Origin: Ruegeria arenilitoris
Lineage (GTDB): Bacteria > Pseudomonadota > Alphaproteobacteria > Rhodobacterales > Rhodobacteraceae
DNA length: 64,000 nucleotides
Assembly (NCBI RefSeq): GCF_013035425.1
Contig: NZ_WQHX01000002.1
Span: 620,001-684,000 of the forward strand
Reading direction: 5' to 3'
Part shown: positions 7,706-16,282 of the stretch, one piece after another
How the letters are laid out: each line of letters begins with the position of its first letter
How positions within the stretch are numbered: the stretch's first letter is position 1
Made by a program: the position numbers and the translations under genes
The notes under the pieces: model-generated
Told to the model about the DNA's origin: nothing
The model's input: the letters and a program-made list of their open reading frames with translations, nothing else
Database searches by the model: none

Positions 7706-8760
7706 CACTCGACGATCTATTTTCTCGGGAACAACAGGTTCTCGAGAGCGCCGAATCTGCCTTGGACAGCGGAAAGTTCCCTAGTGACGAGACACGAGAT
7801 CCAATTCGACGGCTCGTCGTGGAATACCGAAAACTGTTAAAAACCACGCGGCGCATGATGCGATTGAGTGATCGCAACGAACGGGAGCTGAATGCCTTGG
7901 CAGAAAAGCAGCGTATCGCTGCAGAGGAAATCTCGCGTAAAAACAACGAACTTGAGGCCTTATCGGGCAAACTCGCAAAGTATCTCTCCCCCCAGGTATA
8001 TAATTCTATCTTTTCCGGTCGTCAGGAGGTGAAACTTGCGAGCCAAAGGAAAAAACTAACCGTGTTTTTCTCCGACGTAGCGGGGTTTACAGAGCTTACT
8101 GATCAGTTGGAGTCCGAAGACCTAACTCAACTTCTGAACAGTTATCTAACAGAGATGGCGCAAGTCGCGCTGCAACATGGCGCCACCATTGACAAGTTTA
8201 TCGGTGACGCCATCCTAATCTTTTTCGGTGATCCCGAAACAAAAGGGGTGCGCGAAGATGCGTTGGCCTGTGTACGCATGGCGATCGCGATGCGGGACAA
8301 GTTGGCTGAATTGCAGGTCGAATGGAAACGCCAAGGAATAAGACAAGAATTGCAATGCCGAATTGGCATCAACACAGGCTACTGTACTGTCGGAAATTTT
8401 GGCAGCGAAGACCGAATGGATTACACCATTATTGGCGGAGCGGTGAATATCGCTTCTCGGCTTGAACATCAGGCCGATGAGGGAGAAATATTTATCTCTT
8501 ACGAGACTTGGGCACACATAAAAGACGAAATCAGTACCGAAGAGGTGGGACCGATACAGGTAAAAGGTGTTACGCAGCCCGTCATGACCTACCGCGTTTT
8601 AGGTCAAAAAGGGGCACCCACTCTTTCTACAAAAGTCCGATGCGACAAGCCGAATTTTCAATTGGTCTTGGACCCAGCAGCCATGTCGCCAGAAGAGCGT
8701 GCTGAAAGTACCAGTATCTTACAATCCGCTCTTACGTCATTGCGCAACTTTGATTCATAA
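7702..8760 (+). CDS. Class III nucleotide cyclase, predicted output of the Sia switch
   Basis: A 352-residue soluble protein. Residues 1-95 form a long helical stalk with RRMMRLSDRNERELNAL, similar in style to the coiled-coil stalk that precedes GGDEF in SiaD-type proteins. The cyclase domain (~115-300) has metal Asp125 in FFSDVAGFT and Asp169 in IGDAILIFF. Adenine-type Lys165 and Asp240/Thr242 in DYTIIGG, and Asn249/Arg253 in VNIASRLE, are all present. All residues expected of an active adenylate cyclase are therefore seen. The ATG overlaps the siaC-like stop (ATGA). Product cAMP is inferred; cGMP is possible. No GGDEF gene is present in the locus. Convergent with the prepilin peptidase gene 132 bp on. 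Confidence 0.88.
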   Translation: MTLDDLFSREQQVLESAESALDSGKFPSDETRDPIRRLVVEYRKLLKTTRRMMRLSDRNERELNALAEKQRIAAEEISRKNNELEALSGKLAKYLSPQVYNSIFSGRQEVKLASQRKKLTVFFSDVAGFTELTDQLESEDLTQLLNSYLTEMAQVALQHGATIDKFIGDAILIFFGDPETKGVREDALACVRMAIAMRDKLAELQVEWKRQGIRQELQCRIGINTGYCTVGNFGSEDRMDYTIIGGAVNIASRLEHQADEGEIFISYETWAHIKDEISTEEVGPIQVKGVTQPVMTYRVLGQKGAPTLSTKVRCDKPNFQLVLDPAAMSPEERAESTSILQSALTSLRNFDS

Positions 8761-8892
8761 ATCTGGAAACCGGATGGAATTCCCTCGTAACCGCAGACAA
8801 TGGTCGGAAATTGTTAAGCGCCAATCTTCGAAAGAATAATCTAGGCCGTAAACCTATATGTTTCGCCATTTTTCTTTCTTTGTAAAAACAGC

Positions 8893-9378
8893 CTACGCAG
8901 CAAGCATCAACGAAGCAAAAGGCAACAGAATACCGGCCATAGCTATTGATACCCCCATCGGATAACCCGCTTTTGGACGCAATGCGCTCCAAACGCACTG
9001 CGGCAAGACAAGAAAGCGACAAGAAACAACAACGAACATGCCGATACCCATCGAAGCAGCAAAGCAAAAGAAAAATAATAACAGGCTATAGCTCGGTACG
9101 AAGAGCACCAATGCGGCAATTGCCTTTACGTCTCCCCCTCCCCAAAGGCGAAACGCAAAACCAGCGAAGCCAAGGAAGAACACGGCGACCGCAAAAAGAA
9201 TTCGATATGAAATCTCTTGCCACGTAAGAAAGAATGGCGCCGAAAGCAAGAAAACTGCGATCATCGCAAGCACCAGAAAATTTGAGATCTTTAGGAACTT
9301 CAAATCGTGCAATGCCATAATGATCAATAAAGGCGCGATCAATATCAGTGGCCCCAACTGAACGAACTCAGGCGACAT
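8893..9378 (-). CDS. tadV: Prepilin peptidase of the Tad pilus (A24 family)
   Basis: A 161-residue membrane protein with about five hydrophobic helices. The two catalytic aspartates of type IV prepilin peptidases are visible: Asp25 in ALHDLKFLKISN and Asp83 in GGGDVKAIAAL. It is the short TadV/CpaA form without the N-methyltransferase domain. It should cleave the Flp pilin and the TadE/F-type pseudopilins encoded upstream. AGGAGG precedes the ATG. The gene overlaps the end of the LuxR gene by 11 bp, so the two are probably co-expressed, at the downstream end of the tad locus. Confidence 0.85.
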   Translation of the reverse strand: MSPEFVQLGPLILIAPLLIIMALHDLKFLKISNFLVLAMIAVFLLSAPFFLTWQEISYRILFAVAVFFLGFAGFAFRLWGGGDVKAIAALVLFVPSYSLLLFFFCFAASMGIGMFVVVSCRFLVLPQCVWSALRPKAGYPMGVSIAMAGILLPFASLMLAA

Positions 9379-10234
9379 ACGCGCCTCCTGCCGATGCTGG
9401 CTTGGGATTCACAATCGGAGTAAGCAAGTCGTGAATTAGTTCCGTTTGTGAAGACGTTCCGGTCTTAATGTAGATATTGCGCAAATGTGTACGAAGGGTC
9501 GAAATCGAGATCGAGAGCTCGGAAAGCAACGCGTTGTTGTTCAACCCCCGAGCCAATAGCAGACAGACCCTATATTCAGCTCTGCTCAATCTGCACGGAT
9601 TTTCCATGGACAAAATCTCTTTGACATCCGTACGCACAGATTTTCTACGCGCGTTCACAAGCTGTGTTTCAGAGAATCTGCCAAGAGACCTTTTTTTCCA
9701 GCAGTCCGAAAGAACTGGGCCCATAAGCGTCAAGGCGTTCGCTAAAGCCGAAGAAATAGGACGGCAAAAATGCAATTCCAAAAAGTCCGATACTCCATTC
9801 TGCCTTTCGAGCAATATGGACACTGACTCTGACAATCGGCGGTTTTTATAAAGTTCGGACAGACGAGCGTGATCAGCAAAATCGTTCATTGATCCGAACC
9901 ACGCCGATCCCGACTTGGCGCGTTTCATATTCACCCCGCAGACGGCTGGCGCTACGCAGAAATCAAAACTTCCCGAGGAGCTGGGCCGCTGATGTCTGAC
10001 ATCGGCGCTGAGCACCTTTGCAGAACCTTTTTCGCAGGACAGATCAACGCGACTAATTGAGATAACATCTGCCCCAATCGCCAGGGCTGTTTCACGCAGT
10101 GCGTTTAACAGTGGAACTTTCCCTTGCGAAGCCTGACACAGGACAGCGACAACCTTTAGCAATTCTGGTGTAGGAGCCACCGCAGCTGACGCAGAATTAT
10201 GCGCCGAAAACATAACACTCATACCATTTACCAT
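9368..10234 (-). CDS. LuxR-type transcriptional regulator
   Basis: A 288-residue protein with a C-terminal LuxR/GerE helix-turn-helix (about residues 215-275): LSRAEYRVCLLLARGLNNNA then ISISTLRTHLRNIYIKTG, ending in a short tail. The first ~200 residues give no autoinducer-binding or receiver motif that I can name, and the phospho-acceptor pattern of REC is absent. It sits between the tad genes and the prepilin peptidase, overlapping the latter by 11 bp, so pilus regulation is a reasonable inference. The start used here lies one base from a perfect 15-bp palindrome, so a Shine-Dalgarno is lacking; ATG at 10222 is an alternative start. Confidence 0.8.
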   Translation of the reverse strand: MVNGMSVMFSAHNSASAAVAPTPELLKVVAVLCQASQGKVPLLNALRETALAIGADVISISRVDLSCEKGSAKVLSADVRHQRPSSSGSFDFCVAPAVCGVNMKRAKSGSAWFGSMNDFADHARLSELYKNRRLSESVSILLERQNGVSDFLELHFCRPISSALANALTLMGPVLSDCWKKRSLGRFSETQLVNARRKSVRTDVKEILSMENPCRLSRAEYRVCLLLARGLNNNALLSELSISISTLRTHLRNIYIKTGTSSQTELIHDLLTPIVNPKPASAGGAYVA

Positions 10235-10235
10235 C

Positions 10236-10250
10236 GGTCAAACTTTGACC
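10236..10250. promoter_or_regulatory. Perfect 15-bp palindrome at the LuxR gene start
   Basis: GGTCAAA, one central base, then TTTGACC: a perfect 7-bp dyad directly abutting the predicted start codon of the LuxR-type regulator. Its position over the ribosome-binding region or promoter suggests an autoregulatory operator. Confidence 0.5.
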
Positions 10251-10450
10251 AACACCTTTCGACAGACGCCCCCACCCGTCGATATGTCTCGGTTTTTTTT
10301 GTGTGGCCGGACTCCACATATTCACAAAATTAACTTTGAACTAATCTCCGTACCTGCGCAAAAAGTGGAAGAAGAAGACCTTCTTTTGTTCACAAAATTG
10401 GCAACATAGGTGCACTGAAGGGCCTATTGTAGCGCGGTTGGGGTCGAATA

Positions 10451-11452
10451 CTACGCCCCAAAGCCGCGGAAGTATCGAATCATAGAAGGCGCCGCCGTGA
10501 TAATTATCAACGTGGGCAGCATCAGCGCCGCCAATACAGCCGACATTTTCACGGGCAGCTGGTTAGCCAATTCCTGCGCTCTGGTCTCACGCCAGTCTCT
10601 CATTTCCGAGGCATAAGTAGTCAAAGCCTCTGACATACTGGTTCCGTAACGCATGGATTGCTGCACAACGGTCGCAAATGACCGGATCTCGTCGATGCCA
10701 GTGCGTTTTGCCATGTCAGACAGCGCTTCTGCGCGTGGTCGCCCAGCCTGGATTTCGTGTTGTGTGTTCAAAAACTCAAAGGCGAGGTCCGGTGAGGCAA
10801 CGGCCAACTCATTTCCTACACGTGTCATCGCAGCATCAAAACCAAGTCCGGCTTGCAGCGATATCTGCAGCAGATCGAGCGCATTTGGAAAAGCGTCACG
10901 AATCTTTTGTTGGCGTTCTTTTTGACGTCGGTTCAACCAGAAAGCCGGAAGAAAATAACCGACTGCCGTCAGCAACCCGATAAGCTGGATCGCATTCGCT
11001 TTGCTAATGGATTCAAATGTTCCTGCAATCGACCTTGGGAAAGGAATTCCCGGTGTTTTTGACGCGACTATCAGCAAGGCTACGATCATAGGAACGAAAA
11101 TACCCAGCCAAACACGTGTCAGCGTGTAGATACGTAGTGTATTTGGACCAGTCAGGCCCGCCTGGAGCAGCTTTTCTTCGATCTTGCGCCGCTCGGACTG
11201 TCTGCTTGGAAGCGCCGCTTTGAAAAGGCCCTTGGGGGTGGCAACTGTTTCGCGCAACAGACCGCGATCATTGCGTGAATCGAACCTTTGGGCACGCAGG
11301 TTAGCAATGCGGACTGCTGCAGGGTGGCGTCGGCTCAGGGCCGAACTCACCGCAAAGAAAACCAGCAACACGCCCAGCCCAAAAATTGTAAGCAATATAG
11401 TTTCGGTAGGAAGTCCGAAACGCAGCGATATCATTTCCAAAATACGATCCAT
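10451..11452 (-). CDS. tadC: Tad pilus inner-membrane platform protein TadC
   Basis: A 333-residue T2SF-type membrane protein. An N-terminal helix (about 15-38), a second pair of helices around 110-180, a cytoplasmic T2SF domain containing LQISLQAGLGFDAAMTRVG and MRYGTSMSEAL, and a C-terminal membrane segment LAALMLPTLIIITAAPSMI fit TadC. It pairs with TadB to form the platform on which the TadA ATPase assembles Flp. The ATG follows GAGGACAG. It lies 10 bp downstream of tadB in the same direction and is the last structural tad gene before the LuxR gene; no tadD follows. Confidence 0.9.
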   Translation of the reverse strand: MDRILEMISLRFGLPTETILLTIFGLGVLLVFFAVSSALSRRHPAAVRIANLRAQRFDSRNDRGLLRETVATPKGLFKAALPSRQSERRKIEEKLLQAGLTGPNTLRIYTLTRVWLGIFVPMIVALLIVASKTPGIPFPRSIAGTFESISKANAIQLIGLLTAVGYFLPAFWLNRRQKERQQKIRDAFPNALDLLQISLQAGLGFDAAMTRVGNELAVASPDLAFEFLNTQHEIQAGRPRAEALSDMAKRTGIDEIRSFATVVQQSMRYGTSMSEALTTYASEMRDWRETRAQELANQLPVKMSAVLAALMLPTLIIITAAPSMIRYFRGFGA

Positions 11453-11462
11453 GGAACTGTCC

Positions 11463-12434
11463 TCAAATCCGAAAGTTAACGAGTCTGTAAAGGATGATGA
11501 CGTTAGAGATCATCAAAACGACGACCAAAATGGCGAGTTTGATGAACGCCGGGTCGTCGCTGACGTCGGTGTAGTATCCCGGCGCATTGATTGACATCAG
11601 TCCCATGATCACCAACGGGATGATCGAAAGAAGAACTCCGGACAAACGTCCTTCGGCCGAGATTGCTTTGATCCGGGCGCGCAATGCGATCCGTCTTCTG
11701 ATCACGTTGGCCAAGACGGAAACGATCCGTTCAAGATCACCACCGGTTCCATGCTGGATTGCCATACTGGCGGCCAGATATTGCGCGTCTTCGGAACCTA
11801 CACGGTCTGCAAAATCTTGAACGGCATCGGTCAATTCGTCACCGAAACTGATCTGATCGAAGATGATCCCAAATTCTGACCCGATGGGATCTTGCATCTC
11901 ATCCGCGACGGCCTTGATCGACGTATTAACCGGATGACCGATCCTAAGACCCCGCGCCATCAGTTCCAATGCATCGGGCAACTGACCCGTCAGCAACTTT
12001 TGGCGCTCTGCCTGACGCGATTTGACAATCAACGCGGGCACGACTGCACCCAAGAGGAACGCAATCGGAACAGCCTGCCAAGCAGGAAGGAAAAAGACGC
12101 CGGCAACGGCCGCCGCTGCTGTTCCCATTGCTGACAGCAGCAGAAAGTTCTGCGGGGATATATTCACTCCCGCTTGCAAAAGCGTTTCTGGCAGCTTTCC
12201 AAAAAACGGAACCCGTGCCCAAATGCCCGTCTGGTTATCTGGAAGCAAGATTGAAAGGCGCTCTTCATCTGAAACGCCCTGCTGAACCATGCGCAGACGG
12301 CGATTTCTGGCCTCAGCTCGGTTTTCTCCACGCTTGGCAAAGTGGGTCAACCCGGTTACCAGCATGAATATTCCGACGAAGACGCATGCCAGCGTCAGAT
12401 AATTCAGCAATTCGGCGGTATATACGCTGTCCAT
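11463..12434 (-). CDS. tadB: Tad pilus inner-membrane platform protein TadB
   Basis: A 323-residue T2SF-domain membrane protein with an N-terminal helix, a paired hydrophobic region around residues 100-140, the cytoplasmic T2SF part with LMARGLRIGHPVNTSIKAV and ASMAIQHGTGGDLERIVSVL, and C-terminal helices GVLLSIIPLVIMGLMS and LAILVVVLMISNVIILY. The length and gene order are as expected for TadB, between TadA and TadC. It is separated from tadA by 3 bp and has GAGGG before its ATG, so coupling with the ATPase gene is likely. Confidence 0.92.
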   Translation of the reverse strand: MDSVYTAELLNYLTLACVFVGIFMLVTGLTHFAKRGENRAEARNRRLRMVQQGVSDEERLSILLPDNQTGIWARVPFFGKLPETLLQAGVNISPQNFLLLSAMGTAAAAVAGVFFLPAWQAVPIAFLLGAVVPALIVKSRQAERQKLLTGQLPDALELMARGLRIGHPVNTSIKAVADEMQDPIGSEFGIIFDQISFGDELTDAVQDFADRVGSEDAQYLAASMAIQHGTGGDLERIVSVLANVIRRRIALRARIKAISAEGRLSGVLLSIIPLVIMGLMSINAPGYYTDVSDDPAFIKLAILVVVLMISNVIILYRLVNFRI

Positions 12435-12437
12435 GGC

Positions 12438-13826
12438 TTACCCTCTCGATACACGGAAAGTTTCTGGCGCAAGATCGACACCGGCGGATGTAAGGAAATC
12501 AAAGCACTTTGGACGAATTCCCGTAGGAACAAATTGTCCGATGACCTCTCCACTTTCCGAACGGCCCTTTTTCTGGAAAACGAAAATGTCTTGCATAGTG
12601 ACAATCTCGCCTTCCATTCCCGTAATTTCCGAGATGCTGGTAACGCGACGTGATCCATCCGCCAGTCGCGACAGGTGCACGATAAAGTGCAAACCCGATG
12701 CGATTTGTGATCGAATGGCCGAAGCAGGGAATTCTATTCCGGTCATGGTAACCATTTGCTCCAAGCGACCCAAAGAATCTCGCGCTGAGTTTGCATGCAC
12801 GGTCGTCATGGAACCATCGTGGCCAGTGTTCATTGCCTGGAGCATGTCAAAGGTTTCAGCGCCGCGAACCTCACCCACGATAATTCTGTCTGGACGCATA
12901 CGCAGTGCGTTGCGCACTAAGTCACGCTGAATGACTTGGCCGTCGCCATTCGGCGATGGCGGGCGCGTCTCCAAACGCACGACATGGTCTTGCTGGAGTT
13001 GCAGTTCTGCCGCGTCTTCAATCGTGACGACACGTTCACCGTGGTCAATATATGAAGACAGCGCGTTCAGCATGGTCGTTTTCCCCGACCCTGTACCGCC
13101 CGCAATCAAAACGTTCAGTCGTGCATATACCAGGGATTGAAGGAAACGCGCCGCCGCTTCGTTCAGCGCTCCACTTTCCACAAGTTTTTCCATCGTCAGT
13201 TTCGACTTGGCAAACTTTCGAATGGATACGCTTGGACCGTCGATCGAACAAGGGCGGATGATAGCGTTGACACGGCTGCCATCTTCCAGACGAGCGTCCA
13301 CCCAAGGCTGGCGTTCGTCGACGCGGCGGCCGATCTTGCTGACAATCTTGTCGATCACACGCAACAAATGTTTTTCGTCGCGGAAACGGACAGGTACTCT
13401 TTCAAGCAAACCAGAACGCTCGACGTACACGGTTTGATATCCATTTACGAGAATATCGTTGATCGTCGGATCAGCCAAAAGCGGTTCAAGGGGACCGAAG
13501 CCCAGAATTTCATCCAAAAGCTCATCAACGATTCGATTGAAATCGTCGGTGTTAAGCGGACGGCCGGTCTGAGAAAGGGCACTACTGACAACACCGGCAA
13601 CTTCGCGGCGCAACACATCATTTTCAACTTTTTCAATGACCGAAAGGTTCAACCTTTCAAGCAATGCCTCGTGCAGAGTGCTTTTTAGTTCCAGCCATTC
13701 AGCCAATTCTTTTTCTTCAACGGCCATCTCTTCCAACATCTCCTGAGATTTTTGCTCAGCGTGTTGATTCAGATGAATAACTTCGGCCTCATCGGTGCGT
13801 CCGGCGCGTGTAAACTTTTCAAACAT
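12438..13826 (-). CDS. tadA: Tad pilus assembly ATPase TadA (CpaF)
   Basis: A 462-residue secretion ATPase of the CpaF/VirB11 class. The Walker A motif GGTGSGKTT is at residues 243-251, an Asp box in VVTIEDAAELQ follows, and a Walker B-like RIIVGEVRG and His box TTVHANSARDSL complete the set. The N-terminal 110 residues are the helical region typical of CpaF. It powers polymerisation of the Flp pilin through the TadB/TadC platform. The ATG follows GGAGTC. It lies 14 bp after tadZ and 3 bp before tadB within the operon. Confidence 0.95.
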   Translation of the reverse strand: MFEKFTRAGRTDEAEVIHLNQHAEQKSQEMLEEMAVEEKELAEWLELKSTLHEALLERLNLSVIEKVENDVLRREVAGVVSSALSQTGRPLNTDDFNRIVDELLDEILGFGPLEPLLADPTINDILVNGYQTVYVERSGLLERVPVRFRDEKHLLRVIDKIVSKIGRRVDERQPWVDARLEDGSRVNAIIRPCSIDGPSVSIRKFAKSKLTMEKLVESGALNEAAARFLQSLVYARLNVLIAGGTGSGKTTMLNALSSYIDHGERVVTIEDAAELQLQQDHVVRLETRPPSPNGDGQVIQRDLVRNALRMRPDRIIVGEVRGAETFDMLQAMNTGHDGSMTTVHANSARDSLGRLEQMVTMTGIEFPASAIRSQIASGLHFIVHLSRLADGSRRVTSISEITGMEGEIVTMQDIFVFQKKGRSESGEVIGQFVPTGIRPKCFDFLTSAGVDLAPETFRVSRG

Positions 13827-13840
13827 CTCATAGACTCCAA

Positions 13841-15049
13841 TCAGGCAGCTTTGTTTCTCTGGTCGTTACTTCCGACCTCTGTTTCACTCATTATTTTGTG
13901 ACCCATCGTGCGGATCGATTTGGACAGGGCGCAGCTTTTGGCTGTCTGCGACAGCAGTTCGCCCCGGTCCAATGATTGCTTTGCGTGGCGCTCGTCGTTC
14001 GGCAGCCAGAATTTCAGATCGCGGCCCAATGCTTTTTGGGCTTCGATGTGGTGACTGGACCGAAAGGTCGGCTTCCTTTCCCGGCTGAACACGATCTCGA
14101 CCGGAGGCTCCAAGCGTTCCTTGGCAAAAAAGTCAATCAGACGGCAGGCTTGGCGAACCGAAGAAACCGAGCTGTCACTGACCATCAACATCCGATCAGA
14201 AGCGTTGACTACAGCACCAACCCAATCAACCAAAACACGCGGCAGATCGACGACGACATAATCAAATTCCATGCGCAAAGTCTCGATCAGTGCAGCGATT
14301 TGCTCACGGGTCAGAACGTCCAAAGGCATGAAGCTTTCGGGTGCGCTAAGCACTTCCAAACCGGATGAATGTTGCACCATCGATTGTTGAATAAATGTCC
14401 GATCCGGCGTCACACCTTGCTGAGCCATTGTCATAAGCCCGGAGGAGGGTTGCAGATCCAACGCCGTTGCAATTGTTCCGAATTGCAGATCCAGATCGAC
14501 AACAGCAACTTTGTTTTTGGTCGTTTTTCTGAAAAAGCCTGAATGTCCCTGCAACTGATCCGCCAAGTTTATCGCGAGGGTCGAGGCACCAATACCTCCG
14601 CGCGCGGGGCAAACGCTGATGACATGCCCCAAACGATGCATCTGCGGATTATAGATCGCTGGTAGCAAGGACTTGTCCAACGTGAGGCGCTGAATCTGTT
14701 CGGTCAGCTCGTCTTGTGCTATCGGAAAGGGCAAGATTTCGTCTACGCCCAATTTGTTGAGCGCGCGGGCTTCTGACAGCGTAATGTCGCGATCGCTAAG
14801 GGCGAGAATTGTGCCGCCAGGGCCCGCGCTGCGACGCAGATCGCTGACGACGTCCACATCCAGCTCTTCTGGTAGGCTGAAAACCAACAGATCATTGTCA
14901 CACAGCAACTGGCTTGCGTGTCCGTTGACCGACGACAACGTACCGGAAAGCGTCTCCAGCGAATGATCATCTAATCGGTCAACCGCGCGGGCGACAGAAC
15001 TTTGTATCGCCTCGTTGTCTGAAATCAGGGCTAATGATTTGTGGGTCAT
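13841..15049 (-). CDS. cpaE: Tad pilus localisation protein TadZ/CpaE
   Basis: A 402-residue protein. The N-terminal ~130 residues form an atypical receiver-like domain (SLALISDNEAIQSSVARAVD) without the usual phosphorylation pocket. The C-terminal ParA/MinD-like ATPase carries a deviant Walker A RGGIGASTLA and a later DLDLQFGTIATALDL, as in TadZ proteins that mark the pole for pilus assembly. The start at 15049 has AGGAGC upstream; the longer frame beginning at 15157 would overlap the TadE gene and lacks support. It lies between the pseudopilin genes and tadA. Confidence 0.9.
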   Translation of the reverse strand: MTHKSLALISDNEAIQSSVARAVDRLDDHSLETLSGTLSSVNGHASQLLCDNDLLVFSLPEELDVDVVSDLRRSAGPGGTILALSDRDITLSEARALNKLGVDEILPFPIAQDELTEQIQRLTLDKSLLPAIYNPQMHRLGHVISVCPARGGIGASTLAINLADQLQGHSGFFRKTTKNKVAVVDLDLQFGTIATALDLQPSSGLMTMAQQGVTPDRTFIQQSMVQHSSGLEVLSAPESFMPLDVLTREQIAALIETLRMEFDYVVVDLPRVLVDWVGAVVNASDRMLMVSDSSVSSVRQACRLIDFFAKERLEPPVEIVFSRERKPTFRSSHHIEAQKALGRDLKFWLPNDERHAKQSLDRGELLSQTAKSCALSKSIRTMGHKIMSETEVGSNDQRNKAA

Positions 15050-15074
15050 TGTACAGCTCCTATGGCTAGAACAT

Positions 15075-15770
15075 TCAACCGCTGGTTCCCGAGGCGAGGT
15101 CTTCGCCTGGAAGCGTTGCGCTGAAATCGGAAAAGATCTTGAAGCCCGTGGTGGCATTCGTCAGATCATCGGTTTGCGGCGTTGCCCCACCAATCGCCAA
15201 AGCAGCAAGCGCTCCTAGTGGGGATACAAAACGGAACGGAAGCTCTTCGATGGTCACGGTGACCATCGGCACATAGGGGCCGCCAAGAAAATTCATTTGC
15301 GGGTCGAATTCGTATGCAAACGTAATGTTGCTTTCATCAAAGGTTGCAGTTGGATCGTTGGGAACGGCAAACTGCAGCATGTTCCAAATACCGTCGACTG
15401 TGTCTTGCGCCGCGGCATTTGGCGGATTCGCGCCGGTACAAATTGTTGCAGCCGGTTCCACACAAACGCCGGATGCAAAGTCGCAATTCGTCCCAAAACG
15501 CGGACCAGTTATGTCTGTGTAACCACCCCTGCTGTTGGTTATTGGAACGCCTCCGCAGGCCGCGGGCAACACCGCGGCCATGCGGGCAGCGACCTGCGCT
15601 GTTTTTTCCGCGGCCACGTAATGAAATGCCAATCGGCCAAAATCTATCAGACCCAAGAAGATAAGAAGGAAAATCGGCATGACAAACGCCATTTCGACAA
15701 TGGTCGAACCATCTTCTTTACGGAAAAATCGTGACAATTCACGGGTTATGCTGTGAATGCGGCGGTTCAT
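15075..15770 (-). CDS. tadE: TadE-like pseudopilin
   Basis: A 231-residue protein with a type IV prepilin-like N-terminus: a short basic leader, then GSTIVEMAFVMPIFLLIFLG with the conserved Glu after the processing Gly, and one hydrophobic helix. A Cys-containing periplasmic domain follows (ACGGVP, NCDFASGVC, TICTG). TadE and TadF are minor pseudopilins needed for Flp assembly. Its ATG overlaps the stop of the upstream TadE-type gene (ATGA), and it is 25 bp before tadZ. Confidence 0.85.
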   Translation of the reverse strand: MNRRIHSITRELSRFFRKEDGSTIVEMAFVMPIFLLIFLGLIDFGRLAFHYVAAEKTAQVAARMAAVLPAACGGVPITNSRGGYTDITGPRFGTNCDFASGVCVEPAATICTGANPPNAAAQDTVDGIWNMLQFAVPNDPTATFDESNITFAYEFDPQMNFLGGPYVPMVTVTIEELPFRFVSPLGALAALAIGGATPQTDDLTNATTGFKIFSDFSATLPGEDLASGTSG

Positions 15771-16282
15771 GGTCCAAACACCCGGCTGCGGTCAGTTACA
15801 GTGGTCTGGATCTGAGTCATCCCCGCACCGCCTACAAGTTGGAACAACGGCGCAAAGGGCAGATCCGAAATTGTTAGTGATGCGGAAAGTACTGCCACCG
15901 GAGTTGGAGAAACCCGATATTCTCCAGCGGCTCCTACACATTCCAGGGACAGATCGTCTAACCCAATGGTGATATTTGTGGTTGAAAGAGACGTTAGCGT
16001 GGTCGCTACGGATGCCTGAAAGTCTCCGATCGAGGCACTTGGTGAAGCAGAGCACAAGTCCGCCGGAGCAATCCGCCCAACGTAACGTGCAGTGTCGCGA
16101 ACACCAGTGATCGCGTTCTGATACGACCAGAACAACCGGCCACCTTCGGCTATCAGGGCGAAGGTCGCCAACATGATCGGAAGCAGGATCGCGAATTCTA
16201 CTAAGGCAGCGCCTGCCTCATCTCTGCGAAAGCGGCGGATCACTCTTTGAATATGTTGAGACAAACCAGACATGACCCTCAC
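15767..16282 (-). CDS. Second TadE/TadF-like pseudopilin
   Basis: A 171-residue protein with a prepilin-like segment: basic region RFRRDEAGAALVEFAILLP with the processing Gly and Glu, and a single helix LPIMLATFALIAEGGRLFW. The remainder is periplasmic and includes two cysteines (DLCSAS, LECVG). It is the TadE-domain partner of the following gene, likely TadF in function. The start is ambiguous: a GTG at 16282 overlaps the previous stop in GTGA, and an ATG at 16273 lies nine bases later. The 3' end overlaps the next gene by 4 bp. Confidence 0.82.
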   Translation of the reverse strand: MRVMSGLSQHIQRVIRRFRRDEAGAALVEFAILLPIMLATFALIAEGGRLFWSYQNAITGVRDTARYVGRIAPADLCSASPSASIGDFQASVATTLTSLSTTNITIGLDDLSLECVGAAGEYRVSPTPVAVLSASLTISDLPFAPLFQLVGGAGMTQIQTTVTDRSRVFGP

